NCBI GenBank assembly: GCA_964490725.1
Contig: CAZBDU010000002.1
Coordinates: forward strand, 1 to 64,000
Direction of reading: 5' to 3'
From: CAZBDU01 sp964490725
GTDB taxonomy: Bacteria > Spirochaetota > Spirochaetia > SZUA-6 > DRHE01
DNA: 64,000 nucleotides
Positions 54,825-63,680 of this stretch are shown in pieces. Each line of letters begins with the position of its first letter. The stretch's first letter is position 1. The position numbers and the translations under genes were made by a program. The notes under the pieces are model-generated. The model saw only the letters and a list, made by a program, of their open reading frames with translations. It made no database searches and was not told the DNA's origin.

Positions 54825-55817
54825 GTGGAGCAGAGCGTGGCACGCCAGCGGCAGCGCGGGGGCGGCGGAATTGCCCGCCTGATTCTCGAGCGCTACAGCA
54901 TCCTGATCCTCGTGATAGCGGCCTCGGCGGCCTTCGCCCTCTTCAATCCCCGCTTTGTGACCCTGGAGAACCTGATCAACCTGTCCCGGCAGATCGTACC
55001 CCTCGGGCTGCTGGCCCTCGGGGCCTCCTTCGTCCTGATCGGGGGGAATCTCGACCTCTCCGCCGGAGTGGGGGCCACGGTCTGCGGGGCGGCGCTCGGT
55101 GTGGTCTTCGTGATCACCAAGAGCGTCGGTCTGGCCATCCTCGTCGGCATCGCCGCCGGTCTGGCGATCGGAACCTTCAACGCCCTCTTGGTCACCAGGG
55201 CCGGGTTCGGCTCGGTGATCGTGACCCTGGCGGTCATGACCATGCTGCAGGGAGGGATCCAGCTGCTCCTGGCCGGCAGGATCGTGTTCCTGAGTCACCC
55301 GCTCTTCGCGTTCATCAGCCGCGGTACCGTGGCCGGCATCCCCTCCAGCTTTCTGATTCTGGTGGTGTTTTTCCTGCTGGCCTACTACCTGCTCAATCAC
55401 ACGAAGTTCGGCATCTACCTCTACGCGGTGGGGGGCAATCTGCGAAACGCCGAGGTGGTCGGGATCAGGGTTCAGGGGGTGCGCTTCATTACCTTCATCA
55501 TATCCGGCCTCCTGATGAGCGTGAGCGGAATTGTGCTGGTGAGCCGGCTGGCCCTGATTTCGCCGAACCTGAGCGGATTCCCCCTCCTGTTGAACGGAGT
55601 CTCCGCGGCGGTGATCGGTGGGATCAGCGTCACCGGCGGCCGGGGAAAAGCGGGAGGGGTCTTCCTGGGGATCATCTTCATCGGGGTGGTCAGCAACGCC
55701 ATCAACTTTCTGAACGTGACGCCGGAGGCCCAGGACCTGTTCCGGGGGCTGCTGGTGGTGTTCGCGTTGATCTTTCAGCAATTGACGATACGCAGGCGGC
55801 AGCCCGGGGCGGCGTAG
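54825..55817 (+). CDS. Ribose-type sugar ABC transporter permease (first of two)
   Basis: A 330-residue RbsC-like permease starting with GTG. Marks: FVLIGGNLDLSAGVGATVCG, VTRAGFGSVIVTLAVMTML, YAVGGNLRNAEVVGI and VIGGISVTGGRGKAGGVFLG. A second, different permease gene follows the binding-protein gene at 57157. Two unlike RbsC-type permeases in one operon suggest a heterodimeric channel. Confidence 0.92.
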   Translation: MEQSVARQRQRGGGGIARLILERYSILILVIAASAAFALFNPRFVTLENLINLSRQIVPLGLLALGASFVLIGGNLDLSAGVGATVCGAALGVVFVITKSVGLAILVGIAAGLAIGTFNALLVTRAGFGSVIVTLAVMTMLQGGIQLLLAGRIVFLSHPLFAFISRGTVAGIPSSFLILVVFFLLAYYLLNHTKFGIYLYAVGGNLRNAEVVGIRVQGVRFITFIISGLLMSVSGIVLVSRLALISPNLSGFPLLLNGVSAAVIGGISVTGGRGKAGGVFLGIIFIGVVSNAINFLNVTPEAQDLFRGLLVVFALIFQQLTIRRRQPGAA

Positions 55818-55977
55818 GCTGCCAGGAGGGCGCACGCCTGGTGTGAAGGAGGTGCACGGGGAGCAGGTTGAGCCAATCGGGTCGGATTCAAGGGCAGATG
55901 CGGAGGACGGTGGTTCTGCGCATCTGGAGCTTCGGATACACGCTTGAGTGCAAGCGCGTGAAAAAAAGGGGAGTCAA

Positions 55978-57057
55978 ATGAAAGGTACGAGAGGACTGTT
56001 GCTGGTGGTCCTGATCGGCGTCCTCGCTCTGTCCATGGCCTACGCCGGGCCGAAGGCGGAGACGGAGGAGGTCAGGGAGAAGCCGGTAGTGGGGGCGGTG
56101 ATGGTGGACGTCACCAACCCCTTCTTCATCCAGGTCATGGACGGCGGCAACCAGATGGCGGAAGCCCTAGGGGTGGACATCATCTGGAAGAGCTCGGAGG
56201 GCAGCCTCGAGAAGCAGCTCGCGTTGATCGAGAGCTTCATCGAGCAGAAGGTCGACTGTATCTGGATCGACCCGCTGGATCCGGAAGCCGTGAAGCCGCC
56301 GATCCGCAAAGCGCTCGCGGCGGGCATCCCGACGGTCACCGGGGCGAACCTGGTTGAGGTGCCCGGCAATGTGTCAACGCCCTTCCCTTCGTACGACGCC
56401 TTCTACCAGCTCACGGGCATGATCGCAGCCTACCTGGGCAACAAGGGCAACGTGGTCTACATGTCCGGCATCCCGGGCAACTGGATCCTGGACCAGTACC
56501 AGGCGGGCTTCGAGGACGGCATGAAGCGCTTCCCGAACATGAAGGTGCTGTCGATCCAGCCGGCCAAGATGGACCCCGCCCTGGCCAACCAGATCATGGA
56601 GAGCTGGCTGACCACCTACCCCAAAGGCGCGCTGGATGCCGTGGTCTTCACCACGGACCCGGACATGTACGCGGCCATCGAGGCGATGAAGAACGCCGGC
56701 CGTGTCGGGGAGTTCGCCCTGTTCAGCCAGAACGGGGACCTCCCGGCCGTCGAGATGATCCAGAACGACGTCAACGGGGTCAAGATCGACCTGCTTTCTC
56801 ACGGCGTCCGCATCGGGGCCTTCAACCTGATGATCGCCGCTCGCATCGCCAAGGGGGAGCAATTCCCCGAGATCCTGTGGTTCCAGTACGTGCCGGTCAT
56901 GACCAGGGCCACCTGGGACAAGATCGTGGCCGGAGGGTACAAGAAGGACGTCCAGAAGGGTGACCCCTTCGGAGAGGACTACATCACCCCCGAGCGGGCC
57001 CAGGAGATCATCGCCAACGCGGCTTCCGAGTTCACCAACTGGCAGCCGCCGCGGTAA
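55978..57057 (+). CDS. Sugar ABC transporter substrate-binding protein
   Basis: A 359-residue periplasmic receptor of the RbsB/XylF class. The signal peptide ends LALSMAYAGPKAETEE. Class markers are GAVMVDVTNPFFIQVMDGG, LALIESFIEQKVDCIWIDPLDPEA, AGIPTVTGANL and VYMSGIPGNWILDQYQAGF. The start at 55978 has GGGGAG upstream; an in-frame start at 55948 adds ten residues. It is longer than usual for RbsB. The 160 bases before it hold no gene. Confidence 0.92.
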   Translation: MKGTRGLLLVVLIGVLALSMAYAGPKAETEEVREKPVVGAVMVDVTNPFFIQVMDGGNQMAEALGVDIIWKSSEGSLEKQLALIESFIEQKVDCIWIDPLDPEAVKPPIRKALAAGIPTVTGANLVEVPGNVSTPFPSYDAFYQLTGMIAAYLGNKGNVVYMSGIPGNWILDQYQAGFEDGMKRFPNMKVLSIQPAKMDPALANQIMESWLTTYPKGALDAVVFTTDPDMYAAIEAMKNAGRVGEFALFSQNGDLPAVEMIQNDVNGVKIDLLSHGVRIGAFNLMIAARIAKGEQFPEILWFQYVPVMTRATWDKIVAGGYKKDVQKGDPFGEDYITPERAQEIIANAASEFTNWQPPR

Positions 57058-57100
57058 CCGCGGGAACGAAGGTCCGACGGACCTGGACCCCCGGGACCTG

Positions 57101-57128
57101 CGGGACCCATCGGCTCCCGCTGGTCCCG
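57101..57128 (+). other. Intercistronic stem-loop after the binding-protein gene
   Basis: CGGGACC (57101-57107) pairs with GGTCCCG (57122-57128), with an inner CGG/CCG pair. It lies in a GC-rich 99-base gap with several GGGACC/GGTCC units, between the binding protein and the second permease. Confidence 0.5.
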
Positions 57129-57156
57129 CCGGGTCCAACCCGGGGCCGCAACGCGC

Positions 57157-58113
57157 ATGGAATCGATCAAGCAGATCGCCCTGTACAGAATCAAGCTGCT
57201 CACCCTGATCGGGATCGCCATCCTCCTGATCGTGCTGTTTTCGTTCGTGAGCCCCTTCTTCTTCAGCGCCAAGAACTTCGTCAACGTGATCGTCCACAGC
57301 TCGATCCTGGCCATCCTGGCCATCGGCATGACCTTCGTGATCATCTCCGGGGGGCTGGACCTGTCCGTGGGCTCCATCATCGCCTTCTCCGGAGTGGTCG
57401 GGGTCCTGGTGTTCCGGCAGACCGGCAGCGTGATCCTGGGGCTTTCGGCCTGCGTGCTTTCGGGCTGCGCCATGGGGATCTTCAACGGGGTTCTGATCGG
57501 CTACATGGGGATCAACGCCTTTATCGCCACCATCGCCACCCTGGCGATCTTTCGAGGGGCGACCCTCATGATCACGGGAGGCCGCACCATTTCGGTGACC
57601 GACCCGGCCTTCAATTTCCTCGGGCAGGGTCAGATCCTGAAGGTCCCCGTCGTCATCCCGCTGCTGGCCGTGCTGTACGTGCTGTTCCACTTCGTGCTCC
57701 GCGGGACCGTCTTCGGCCGGAGCATCTACGCCATTGGGGGCAATGCCCGGGCGGCCCGAGTCTCCGGAATCCGGGTTCGCTTCATGACCCTGGTGGTATA
57801 CGGGCTTTCCGGCGCGCTGGCCGGGATCTGCTCGGTGTACGTGATTGGCCGCCTCAGCTCCCTGCAGCCGTGGGCCGGCCAGGGGGCGGAGTTCGAGACC
57901 ATCGTGGCCATCGTTCTGGGAGGAATCAACATCGCCGGCGGAGAGGGTGACCTGCTGGAGTCCCTGGCCGGGGTGGCCATCATCGCGATTATCCTGAACG
58001 CCTTGAATTTGATTCCGGCCATCGATCCCTTCTATCATTATGTCGTCAAGGGCGCCGTCATCATCGGAGCCATCGCCATCTACGAGCGGCTGAAGAAGGT
58101 TACTGCCACGTGA
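57157..58113 (+). CDS. Ribose-type sugar ABC transporter permease (second of two)
   Basis: A 318-residue RbsC-like permease: FVIISGGLDLSVGSIIAFSGV, GYMGINAFIATIATLAIFRG, YAIGGNARAARVSGI and LGGINIAGGEGDLLESL. It differs clearly from the permease at 54825. The ATPase gene follows 27 bases later. Confidence 0.92.
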   Translation: MESIKQIALYRIKLLTLIGIAILLIVLFSFVSPFFFSAKNFVNVIVHSSILAILAIGMTFVIISGGLDLSVGSIIAFSGVVGVLVFRQTGSVILGLSACVLSGCAMGIFNGVLIGYMGINAFIATIATLAIFRGATLMITGGRTISVTDPAFNFLGQGQILKVPVVIPLLAVLYVLFHFVLRGTVFGRSIYAIGGNARAARVSGIRVRFMTLVVYGLSGALAGICSVYVIGRLSSLQPWAGQGAEFETIVAIVLGGINIAGGEGDLLESLAGVAIIAIILNALNLIPAIDPFYHYVVKGAVIIGAIAIYERLKKVTAT

Positions 58114-58140
58114 ACCGGGAGGAGAGGAAGGGGAGGAGCC

Positions 58141-59682
58141 GTGGCTAATCACCGGGAGTTGCAGGTCCGGAACATCAGTAAAAGCTTCCCGGGGGTCCAC
58201 GCCCTGCAGGAAGTGACCGTCGCCTTCCGCAGCGGCCGGGTCCACGCCCTGGTGGGCGAGAACGGCGCGGGCAAGTCCACCCTGGTCAAGATCATCGGCG
58301 GCGTGTACCGCCGGGACGGGGGCTCGATCCTGGTCGACGGCCGGGAGGTCGACATCCCCGATCCCCGGAGCGCGAATGCCGCCGGGATCAGCGTCATCCA
58401 CCAGGAGTTCAGCCTGTTCCCCGAGCTCAACGTCACCCAGAACCTGTTCATCGGAATCGAGGATACCCGGCTGGGCGGCACAACGCTCAACAAGCGGGCC
58501 ATGGAGCGCCGGGCCCAGGCGGTGCTCCAGCGCCTGGGTCTGAAGGTGGCCATGAGCCTCCCGGTCAAGTACTTCTCCGTGGCCGAGCAGCAGCTCATGG
58601 AGATCGCCAAGTGCCTCATGCGCCAGGCCTGGCTGATCATCATGGACGAACCCACCTCCGCTCTATCGGATTCCGAGAAGAACACCCTGTTCCGCATCAT
58701 CCGAACCATGAAGCAGGAGGGGCTGGCGATCCTGTACATCTCCCATCACCTGGAGGAGATCGCGGAAATCGCCGACGAGGTGTCGATCCTTCGGGACGGC
58801 AGGCTGGTGGGAACCTACGAGGTGGAAGCGGTGTCCCAGCAGGCGATCACCAACCTGATGATCGGCAAAGATATCCAGCTGGTGTTCAACCGGACCCGCA
58901 CCGCCGACAGGCAGCCGGCGCTGGAGGTCAGCGGCCTGGGCAGGGAGGGGAGGTTCCGGGACGTCAGCTTCACCCTCCACAGGGGCGAGGTTCTGGGCCT
59001 GTGCGGGCTCCTGGGATTCGGGCAGGCGGCGGTGTGCGAGGCCCTGTTCGGGCTGGAGCCTCACGACACCGGCACGATCGTGCTCGACGGGAGACCCATC
59101 GACCTGGCCGGTCCCCTGGAGGCCATGAAGCAGGGGATCATGTACGTACCCGAGGACCGCAAACGCGAAGGCCTGATCCAGGCCATGAATGCGGAGGAGA
59201 ACCTCTCGCTGATGTCCCTTCACTGGCTCAGCACCCTGGGATGGATCGACATCAGGAAGCAGAGCCAGATCGCCCGCTCGGTGATCCGGCGCCTGAGCAT
59301 CAAGGTCGCCACGCCGAAGCAGACCGTGGACCACCTGAGCGGCGGCAACCAGCAGAAGGTCGTGATCGGCAAGTGCCTGTCCAGGACCCCGAGGCTGCTC
59401 ATCCTGAACGACCCCACCCGGGGCATCGACGTCGGGGCCAAGGAGGAGATCTACTGGATCATCGACCGCCTGGCCAGCCAGGGGGTGGCCATCATCATGA
59501 TCTCCTCCGAGCTTCCGGAGTACGTCGGCCTGTGCGACCGGGTCCTGGTGTTCCGCCAGGGACGGATCATCCGGGAGTTCGATCACCAGGAGTTCGATCA
59601 GAAGAAGATCCTGGCCTACATGCTCGGTACCGCGGGGGGCTCCCCGGCGCAAGGGCGGGGGCAGGGAGGAGCGCAGAGGTGA
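58141..59682 (+). CDS. Ribose-type sugar ABC transporter ATP-binding protein (two ABC domains)
   Basis: A 513-residue RbsA-type ATPase starting with GTG after GGGGAGGA. First domain GENGAGKST, FSVAEQQLMEIAK, IIMDEPTSALSDSE; second domain GLLGFGQAAVCE (a Walker A-like loop lacking GKS/T), LSGGNQQKVVIGK and LILNDPTRGIDVGAK. The second Walker B reads NDP rather than DEP, so the Glu normally used in hydrolysis is absent from that half. Its TGA overlaps the GTG of the next gene. Confidence 0.92.
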   Translation: MANHRELQVRNISKSFPGVHALQEVTVAFRSGRVHALVGENGAGKSTLVKIIGGVYRRDGGSILVDGREVDIPDPRSANAAGISVIHQEFSLFPELNVTQNLFIGIEDTRLGGTTLNKRAMERRAQAVLQRLGLKVAMSLPVKYFSVAEQQLMEIAKCLMRQAWLIIMDEPTSALSDSEKNTLFRIIRTMKQEGLAILYISHHLEEIAEIADEVSILRDGRLVGTYEVEAVSQQAITNLMIGKDIQLVFNRTRTADRQPALEVSGLGREGRFRDVSFTLHRGEVLGLCGLLGFGQAAVCEALFGLEPHDTGTIVLDGRPIDLAGPLEAMKQGIMYVPEDRKREGLIQAMNAEENLSLMSLHWLSTLGWIDIRKQSQIARSVIRRLSIKVATPKQTVDHLSGGNQQKVVIGKCLSRTPRLLILNDPTRGIDVGAKEEIYWIIDRLASQGVAIIMISSELPEYVGLCDRVLVFRQGRIIREFDHQEFDQKKILAYMLGTAGGSPAQGRGQGGAQR

Positions 59683-60872
59683 AACTGGACCTGGACTTTG
59701 AGGTCGCCATCCCCACCCGGATCTGCTTCGGCCTGGACCGCTCGCGGGAGCTGGGGCCCCTGCTGGCCCGGGCGGGCCTGCGCTCTGCGCTGGTGTGCAC
59801 CGACGGGAACCTGGTCCGGGCCGGCATCCTGGAGGGCATCGAGGGCTCGCTGCGGGAAAGCGGCGTCCGCTTCCTCCGCTACGACGGCGTGCGGGAGAAC
59901 CCGGATCTGGAAACGGTGCTGGCGGCAAGAGACAGCGCCCGGGGATCGAGCGTGGACTGCGTCGTGGGGGTGGGCGGGGGCGGTCCCATCGACGTGGCCA
60001 AGGCGGCGAGCGTGGCCCTGACCCACCCGGGGGAGATCCGCGACTACGTGGCTTACAGCACCGGGCAGAAGCGCCCGATCGGAGAGGGAGCCCTGCCGAT
60101 CTACGCCCTGCCAACCACCGCCGGCTCGGGAGCCGAGGTGTCGCCGGTGGCGGTGATCGTGGACCGGGAGATCCGGACCAAAGTCGGGTTCTTTTCCGAG
60201 CGGCTGTTTCCGCGGGCGGCCCTGGTAGACCCGAGGCTGGCCGTCACGTTGCCGCCGCTCCAGACCGCCGGCGCCGGTCTGGACGTGCTGGCCCACGCCT
60301 TCGACGCCTTGGTGTCACGGAAGGCCACGCCCTTCTCCGACGCTCTGGCCAGGGGCGCCATGGACGGGGTGTTCGGGCACCTGCGCAGGGCGGTCTGGCA
60401 GGGCGACGACCTGGAGGCCCGGGCGGGGATGGCCAGCGCCAGCATCATGGCCCTGCTGGCGATCTACTTCGGCAAGGGCGGGGCGGTGCACACCATCGGG
60501 GAGCCCCTGGGTACGATCTGCGAGCTTCCCCACGGGTACGCCTGCGGCATCGCCATCCCGGCGATGATGGAGTACCTGCTGCCGGTGTGCCGGCAGCGCT
60601 TCGCGGAGATGCTCGCCTTCACGGGGCGGTGGGGGGACCGCCTTCAGGAGGAGGGCGCCCGGGCCTGGCAGTGCCTCCACGAGGTCAAGAGCCTGATCCG
60701 GGATGTCCGGGTCCCGGCGGTCGGCACCCTGGTCCAGGAGCCGGATCTCGAGGCGCTCGCCGCGGCTTCCGCCGGCCACCTGGCCGTGGACCGGGTGCCG
60801 ATGCCGATCTCCCGGGGCGACTACGGCAGCCTGTACGCCGAGATCTTCAGCCCAGGATACCTGGAGGCGTGA
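59679..60872 (+). CDS. Iron-containing (group III) alcohol dehydrogenase
   Basis: A 397-residue Fe-ADH-fold enzyme. NAD loop GVGGGGPIDVAKAAS, PTTAGSGAEVSPVAVI, metal-site histidines in GLDVLAHAFDAL and VHTIGEPLG with ELPHGYACGIAIP. It starts with GTG overlapping the ATPase stop (GTGA). Members oxidise polyols or reduce aldehydes; one branch makes dehydro-sugars. It is the first of three catabolic genes after the transporter. Confidence 0.92.
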   Translation: MKLDLDFEVAIPTRICFGLDRSRELGPLLARAGLRSALVCTDGNLVRAGILEGIEGSLRESGVRFLRYDGVRENPDLETVLAARDSARGSSVDCVVGVGGGGPIDVAKAASVALTHPGEIRDYVAYSTGQKRPIGEGALPIYALPTTAGSGAEVSPVAVIVDREIRTKVGFFSERLFPRAALVDPRLAVTLPPLQTAGAGLDVLAHAFDALVSRKATPFSDALARGAMDGVFGHLRRAVWQGDDLEARAGMASASIMALLAIYFGKGGAVHTIGEPLGTICELPHGYACGIAIPAMMEYLLPVCRQRFAEMLAFTGRWGDRLQEEGARAWQCLHEVKSLIRDVRVPAVGTLVQEPDLEALAAASAGHLAVDRVPMPISRGDYGSLYAEIFSPGYLEA

Positions 60873-60882
60873 GGAGCAGACC

Positions 60883-61815
60883 ATGAAGCAGTTCACCTAC
60901 AGCCCGTCCAAGTGGGTCCCGTTTCGCGACGTCGAGGTGCTGGAGCGGGTGCGGAGGATCCGCCGCGCGGACATCGACAAACACCCCAACCCGGACTTCA
61001 AGATCCAGGTGGTCCCGGACGACCGCGTGGAGTTCATCTTCGTCACGGACATGTTTTACCGCATCAGGCGCGCCGCCGAGGAAGGCAGGACCTGCACCCT
61101 GATCCTGCCCAACCCCAACCTCGGCTACGCCAAGCTGGCGCACATCCTCAACCGGTTCGGGGTGAGCTGCGGCCACCTCCACGTCTTCATCATGGACGAG
61201 TATGCGGACGAGGAAGGAAACGTGGCCCCCGAGTCCTTCCCCCAGGGGTTCATGCGCGCCTTCAAGGCCTACTTCTACCGGGAGCTCGACCCGGAGCTCC
61301 GGCCGCCGGAGAGCCAGATCCACGGCCCCACCACGGAGAACATCCGCGACTACGGCCGCATGATCGCCGACATGGGGGGAGCCGACGCCTGCTACAGCGG
61401 CCCCGGCTGGACGGGCCACCTGGCCTTCATCGAGCCCGACGCCCCGGAGTTTGACGCGGAGCTGGAGGAGTGGAAGACGATGGGCCCCCGTATCGTGACC
61501 TTGAGCCCCTTCACCATCGCCCAGAACTCCCTGCACGGGAGCTTCGGCCTGAGCGGCGACCTGGCCCTGGTTCCTCCCAAAGCGGCCACGATCGGCCCCG
61601 CCGAGGTTATCGGCGCCAGGTACCGCATGCAGCAGCATGCCCTGGGAGTGGCCGGCACCGCGGTTTCCTGGCAGCGCTTCGTGACCCGGCTGATCCTCCA
61701 CGGACCGGTTACGCCCAAGGTCCCGGAATCCCTCCTGCAAACCCTGCCCACCGACGTGATCGTCTCCGAGAACGCAGCCCGGGACATCGAACCGCGGTGG
61801 GACATCACCTACTAG
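60883..61815 (+). CDS. NagB/6-phosphogluconolactonase-fold isomerase-deaminase-like enzyme
   Basis: A 310-residue enzyme. It carries FIMDEYADEEGN (compare the DEY motif of glucosamine-6-phosphate deaminase) and GPGWTGHLAFIEPDAP (compare GxxGHIAFNEP), so the expected Asp and His are present, but the N-terminal 60 residues and the rest differ from ordinary NagB. The ATG at 60883 follows GAGGAG. With the NagA-like gene it suggests use of an amino sugar, or a substrate resembling one. Confidence 0.85.
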   Translation: MKQFTYSPSKWVPFRDVEVLERVRRIRRADIDKHPNPDFKIQVVPDDRVEFIFVTDMFYRIRRAAEEGRTCTLILPNPNLGYAKLAHILNRFGVSCGHLHVFIMDEYADEEGNVAPESFPQGFMRAFKAYFYRELDPELRPPESQIHGPTTENIRDYGRMIADMGGADACYSGPGWTGHLAFIEPDAPEFDAELEEWKTMGPRIVTLSPFTIAQNSLHGSFGLSGDLALVPPKAATIGPAEVIGARYRMQQHALGVAGTAVSWQRFVTRLILHGPVTPKVPESLLQTLPTDVIVSENAARDIEPRWDITY

Positions 61816-61857
61816 AGGCTGAAGGTAGAGGCCGATGCCAGAGGCCGGGGGGCAGCC

Positions 61858-63048
61858 ATGATCATCCGCGGGGCCACGGTGCTTCACGTCGACCGCCTGG
61901 AAAGCGGGGCGGACGTCGCCCTGTCGGAGGGGCGGATCCAGGGGATCGGGCGCGGTCTCCAGGCCGCCCCCGGCGAGGAGGTCATCGAGGCGGAAGGACT
62001 GCTCGCGCTGCCCGGGCTGATCGACCTCCACACGCACGGCCTGAAGTCCGTCTCGGTGCAGGACGGCTCGCTCGTGGAGTACGCCAGGCTGCAGCTGGAG
62101 CAGGGGGTCACGACCTGCGTGCCGACCCTCTACGGCTCCCCCGACGCCAACCGCCGCCGCCTCATGGAGGCCATGGCCGAGACCCGGGATCTGGCGGATA
62201 CCCCGAACATCCTGGGCTTCCGGCCCGAGATCATGTACGTGGCCAAGACCGGCGCCGGCTCGGCGGAGTCCTTGAGCGCCATCGATCCCGACACCTCGGA
62301 AGCCCTGTACGCGGCCGCCCGGGGCCGGATCCCGATCTGGGACGTGTCCCCGGAGTTGGACGGGGCGCTCCCCTTCATCCGCTGGGCCAGGGGCAAGGGG
62401 ATCGTGGTCAGCCTCGCCCACACGGGCGCCACGGTCGAGGAGACCCGGGCGGGGGTCGACGCGGGGCTCACCCTGGTGACCCACCTCTACGACACCTTCG
62501 ACCTGGCCCGCCAGACCGACCCGGGGGTCTACCCGGCGGGGGTCACCGACTACGTGCAGATCGAGGACCGCCTGAGCGTCGAGGTAATTCCCGACGGCGT
62601 ACACGTCCACCCTTTCCTGGTGGAGAAGACCCTGCGCTGCAAGGGGCTGGAGCGGGTCGTGTTCGTGACCGACAGCCTCCGGGGCTCCGGAAACCCGCCG
62701 GGAGTGTACGAGGGGCTGGCCGGCGGTGAGCGGATCGCCGTGACCCCCGACCGCGGCATGCGCAGGCTGTCCGACGACGCCCTGTCCGGCTCCTGCCTGA
62801 CCCACCTGCAGAGCTTCCGGAACGCCGTCCGGCTGTTCGGCCGGTCGATGCGGGAGGCTTCGATCCTGTGCTCCCGCAACCCCGCGCGCCTGCTGGGGCT
62901 CAACACGGGCTGCCTGGCCGCCGGGATGGACGCGGACCTGATCCTGCTGGACCGGGAGCTCGAGCTCGCCGCCACCCTGCTGGCCGGGGAGCTGGTGTAC
63001 TGCCGGCCCGAGCCGGGGAGCGATCGCGAGCAGCCTGTCGGGAGATGA
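61858..63048 (+). CDS. NagA-like amidohydrolase (N-acetylglucosamine-6-phosphate deacetylase family)
   Basis: A 396-residue amidohydrolase. Metal His-x-His in PGLIDLHTHGLKS, a later VVSLAHTGATVEE and LVTHLYDTFDL, substrate-site IPDGVHVHP, and the catalytic Asp in VFVTDSLRGSG. The order matches NagA. The ordinary NagA loop THLFNAM is replaced by THLYDTF, so the acyl sugar may not be GlcNAc-6-P. Its stop overlaps the start of a truncated UROD-like gene. Confidence 0.88.
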   Translation: MIIRGATVLHVDRLESGADVALSEGRIQGIGRGLQAAPGEEVIEAEGLLALPGLIDLHTHGLKSVSVQDGSLVEYARLQLEQGVTTCVPTLYGSPDANRRRLMEAMAETRDLADTPNILGFRPEIMYVAKTGAGSAESLSAIDPDTSEALYAAARGRIPIWDVSPELDGALPFIRWARGKGIVVSLAHTGATVEETRAGVDAGLTLVTHLYDTFDLARQTDPGVYPAGVTDYVQIEDRLSVEVIPDGVHVHPFLVEKTLRCKGLERVVFVTDSLRGSGNPPGVYEGLAGGERIAVTPDRGMRRLSDDALSGSCLTHLQSFRNAVRLFGRSMREASILCSRNPARLLGLNTGCLAAGMDADLILLDRELELAATLLAGELVYCRPEPGSDREQPVGR

Positions 63049-63152
63049 ACGACCGGAAGCGCTTTCTGGCCGCCGCCCGCTTCGAGCGGCCCGGCGCCAC
63101 TTGTGTTCCCTGCCTTCAGACCCGGGCGTTTCACCCCGCGCCGCCGCCGTGA
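63045..63152 (+). pseudogene. Truncated UROD/MtaA-family gene (5' end only)
   Basis: ATG at 63045 overlaps the NagA-like stop (ATGA). The first residues, MNDRKRFLAAARFERPG, match the opening helix of UROD/MtaA-like proteins; similarity then ends and the frame stops at 63152. The expected 330 or so further codons are absent. Just downstream the base composition drops. Confidence 0.6.
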
Positions 63153-63294
63153 GCCCACTCCCCTGCCTGTAAGGCACTCCAGCCGCGGACCTGACCGCCC
63201 CTAAACGTTCAAAAGCCCCCCGAATCGAGTGAATCCCGCGCGCAGCTCGTGCGACTCTTGCTCTGCGGCAGGGCTGGAAGGGGTTTTAAATATC

Positions 63295-63310
63295 TATAAT
63301 ATCGGTTATA
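63295..63310 (+). promoter_or_regulatory. TATAAT box and inverted repeat before the FitA-like gene
   Basis: Perfect TATAAT (63295-63300) and TATAA/TTATA arms (63295-63299, 63306-63310) directly before the ATG at 63319, in an AT-rich stretch. No -35 box at the right distance. Antitoxins of this class usually repress their own promoter, which would suit this site. Confidence 0.45.
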
Positions 63311-63318
63311 TTTCTAAT

Positions 63319-63474
63319 ATGGCTGCGATACTCGTGAAGGACGTTCCCGATGAAGTCCGAAACCTCTTCAAGGCGATCTGCGCCGAGCAAGGAAAGACCA
63401 TGCGGGAAGGTATTATCGAGCTGATGCAGCGTGCCATAGACGACAAACGAAGGAACCGAAAGGCGAGGCGGTGA
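63319..63474 (+). CDS. FitA/VapB-like ribbon-helix-helix antitoxin
   Basis: A 51-residue protein: AAILVKDVPDEVRNLFKAICAEQGKTMREGIIELMQRAI in pieces, a ribbon-helix-helix fold with a basic tail. The IxVKDVP strand is typical of FitA-like antitoxins. No PIN-domain toxin follows; the 206 bases after it (63475-63680) contain only short frames with no toxin-like sequence, one of which overlaps the stop as GTGA. It may be an orphan or decayed pair. Confidence 0.68.
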   Translation: MAAILVKDVPDEVRNLFKAICAEQGKTMREGIIELMQRAIDDKRRNRKARR

Positions 63475-63680
63475 ATCGTTGCAGCGGTGCCGACGCGACG
63501 GACGGAAGCCTATCCCTTCTCAAGGAGAACGTCACGTCCGCAGATGCCACGCAATTTCGGCAAGATGGGCTTCTATCACGCATTCGATGAAGACGGCAAG
63601 GACCTGACGGGTCCGGCCGGATTTTGATATCTGCGAGAGGCACCTGAGTATCTCGTGTCTCGGCTGAAGGGGAGTTCGCC

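Noticed and set aside
60847..63177. A 776-codon minus-strand open frame opposite the NagB- and NagA-like genes
   Set aside because: The plus-strand genes have clear motifs and ribosome sites; the antisense product shows no domain and skewed composition.
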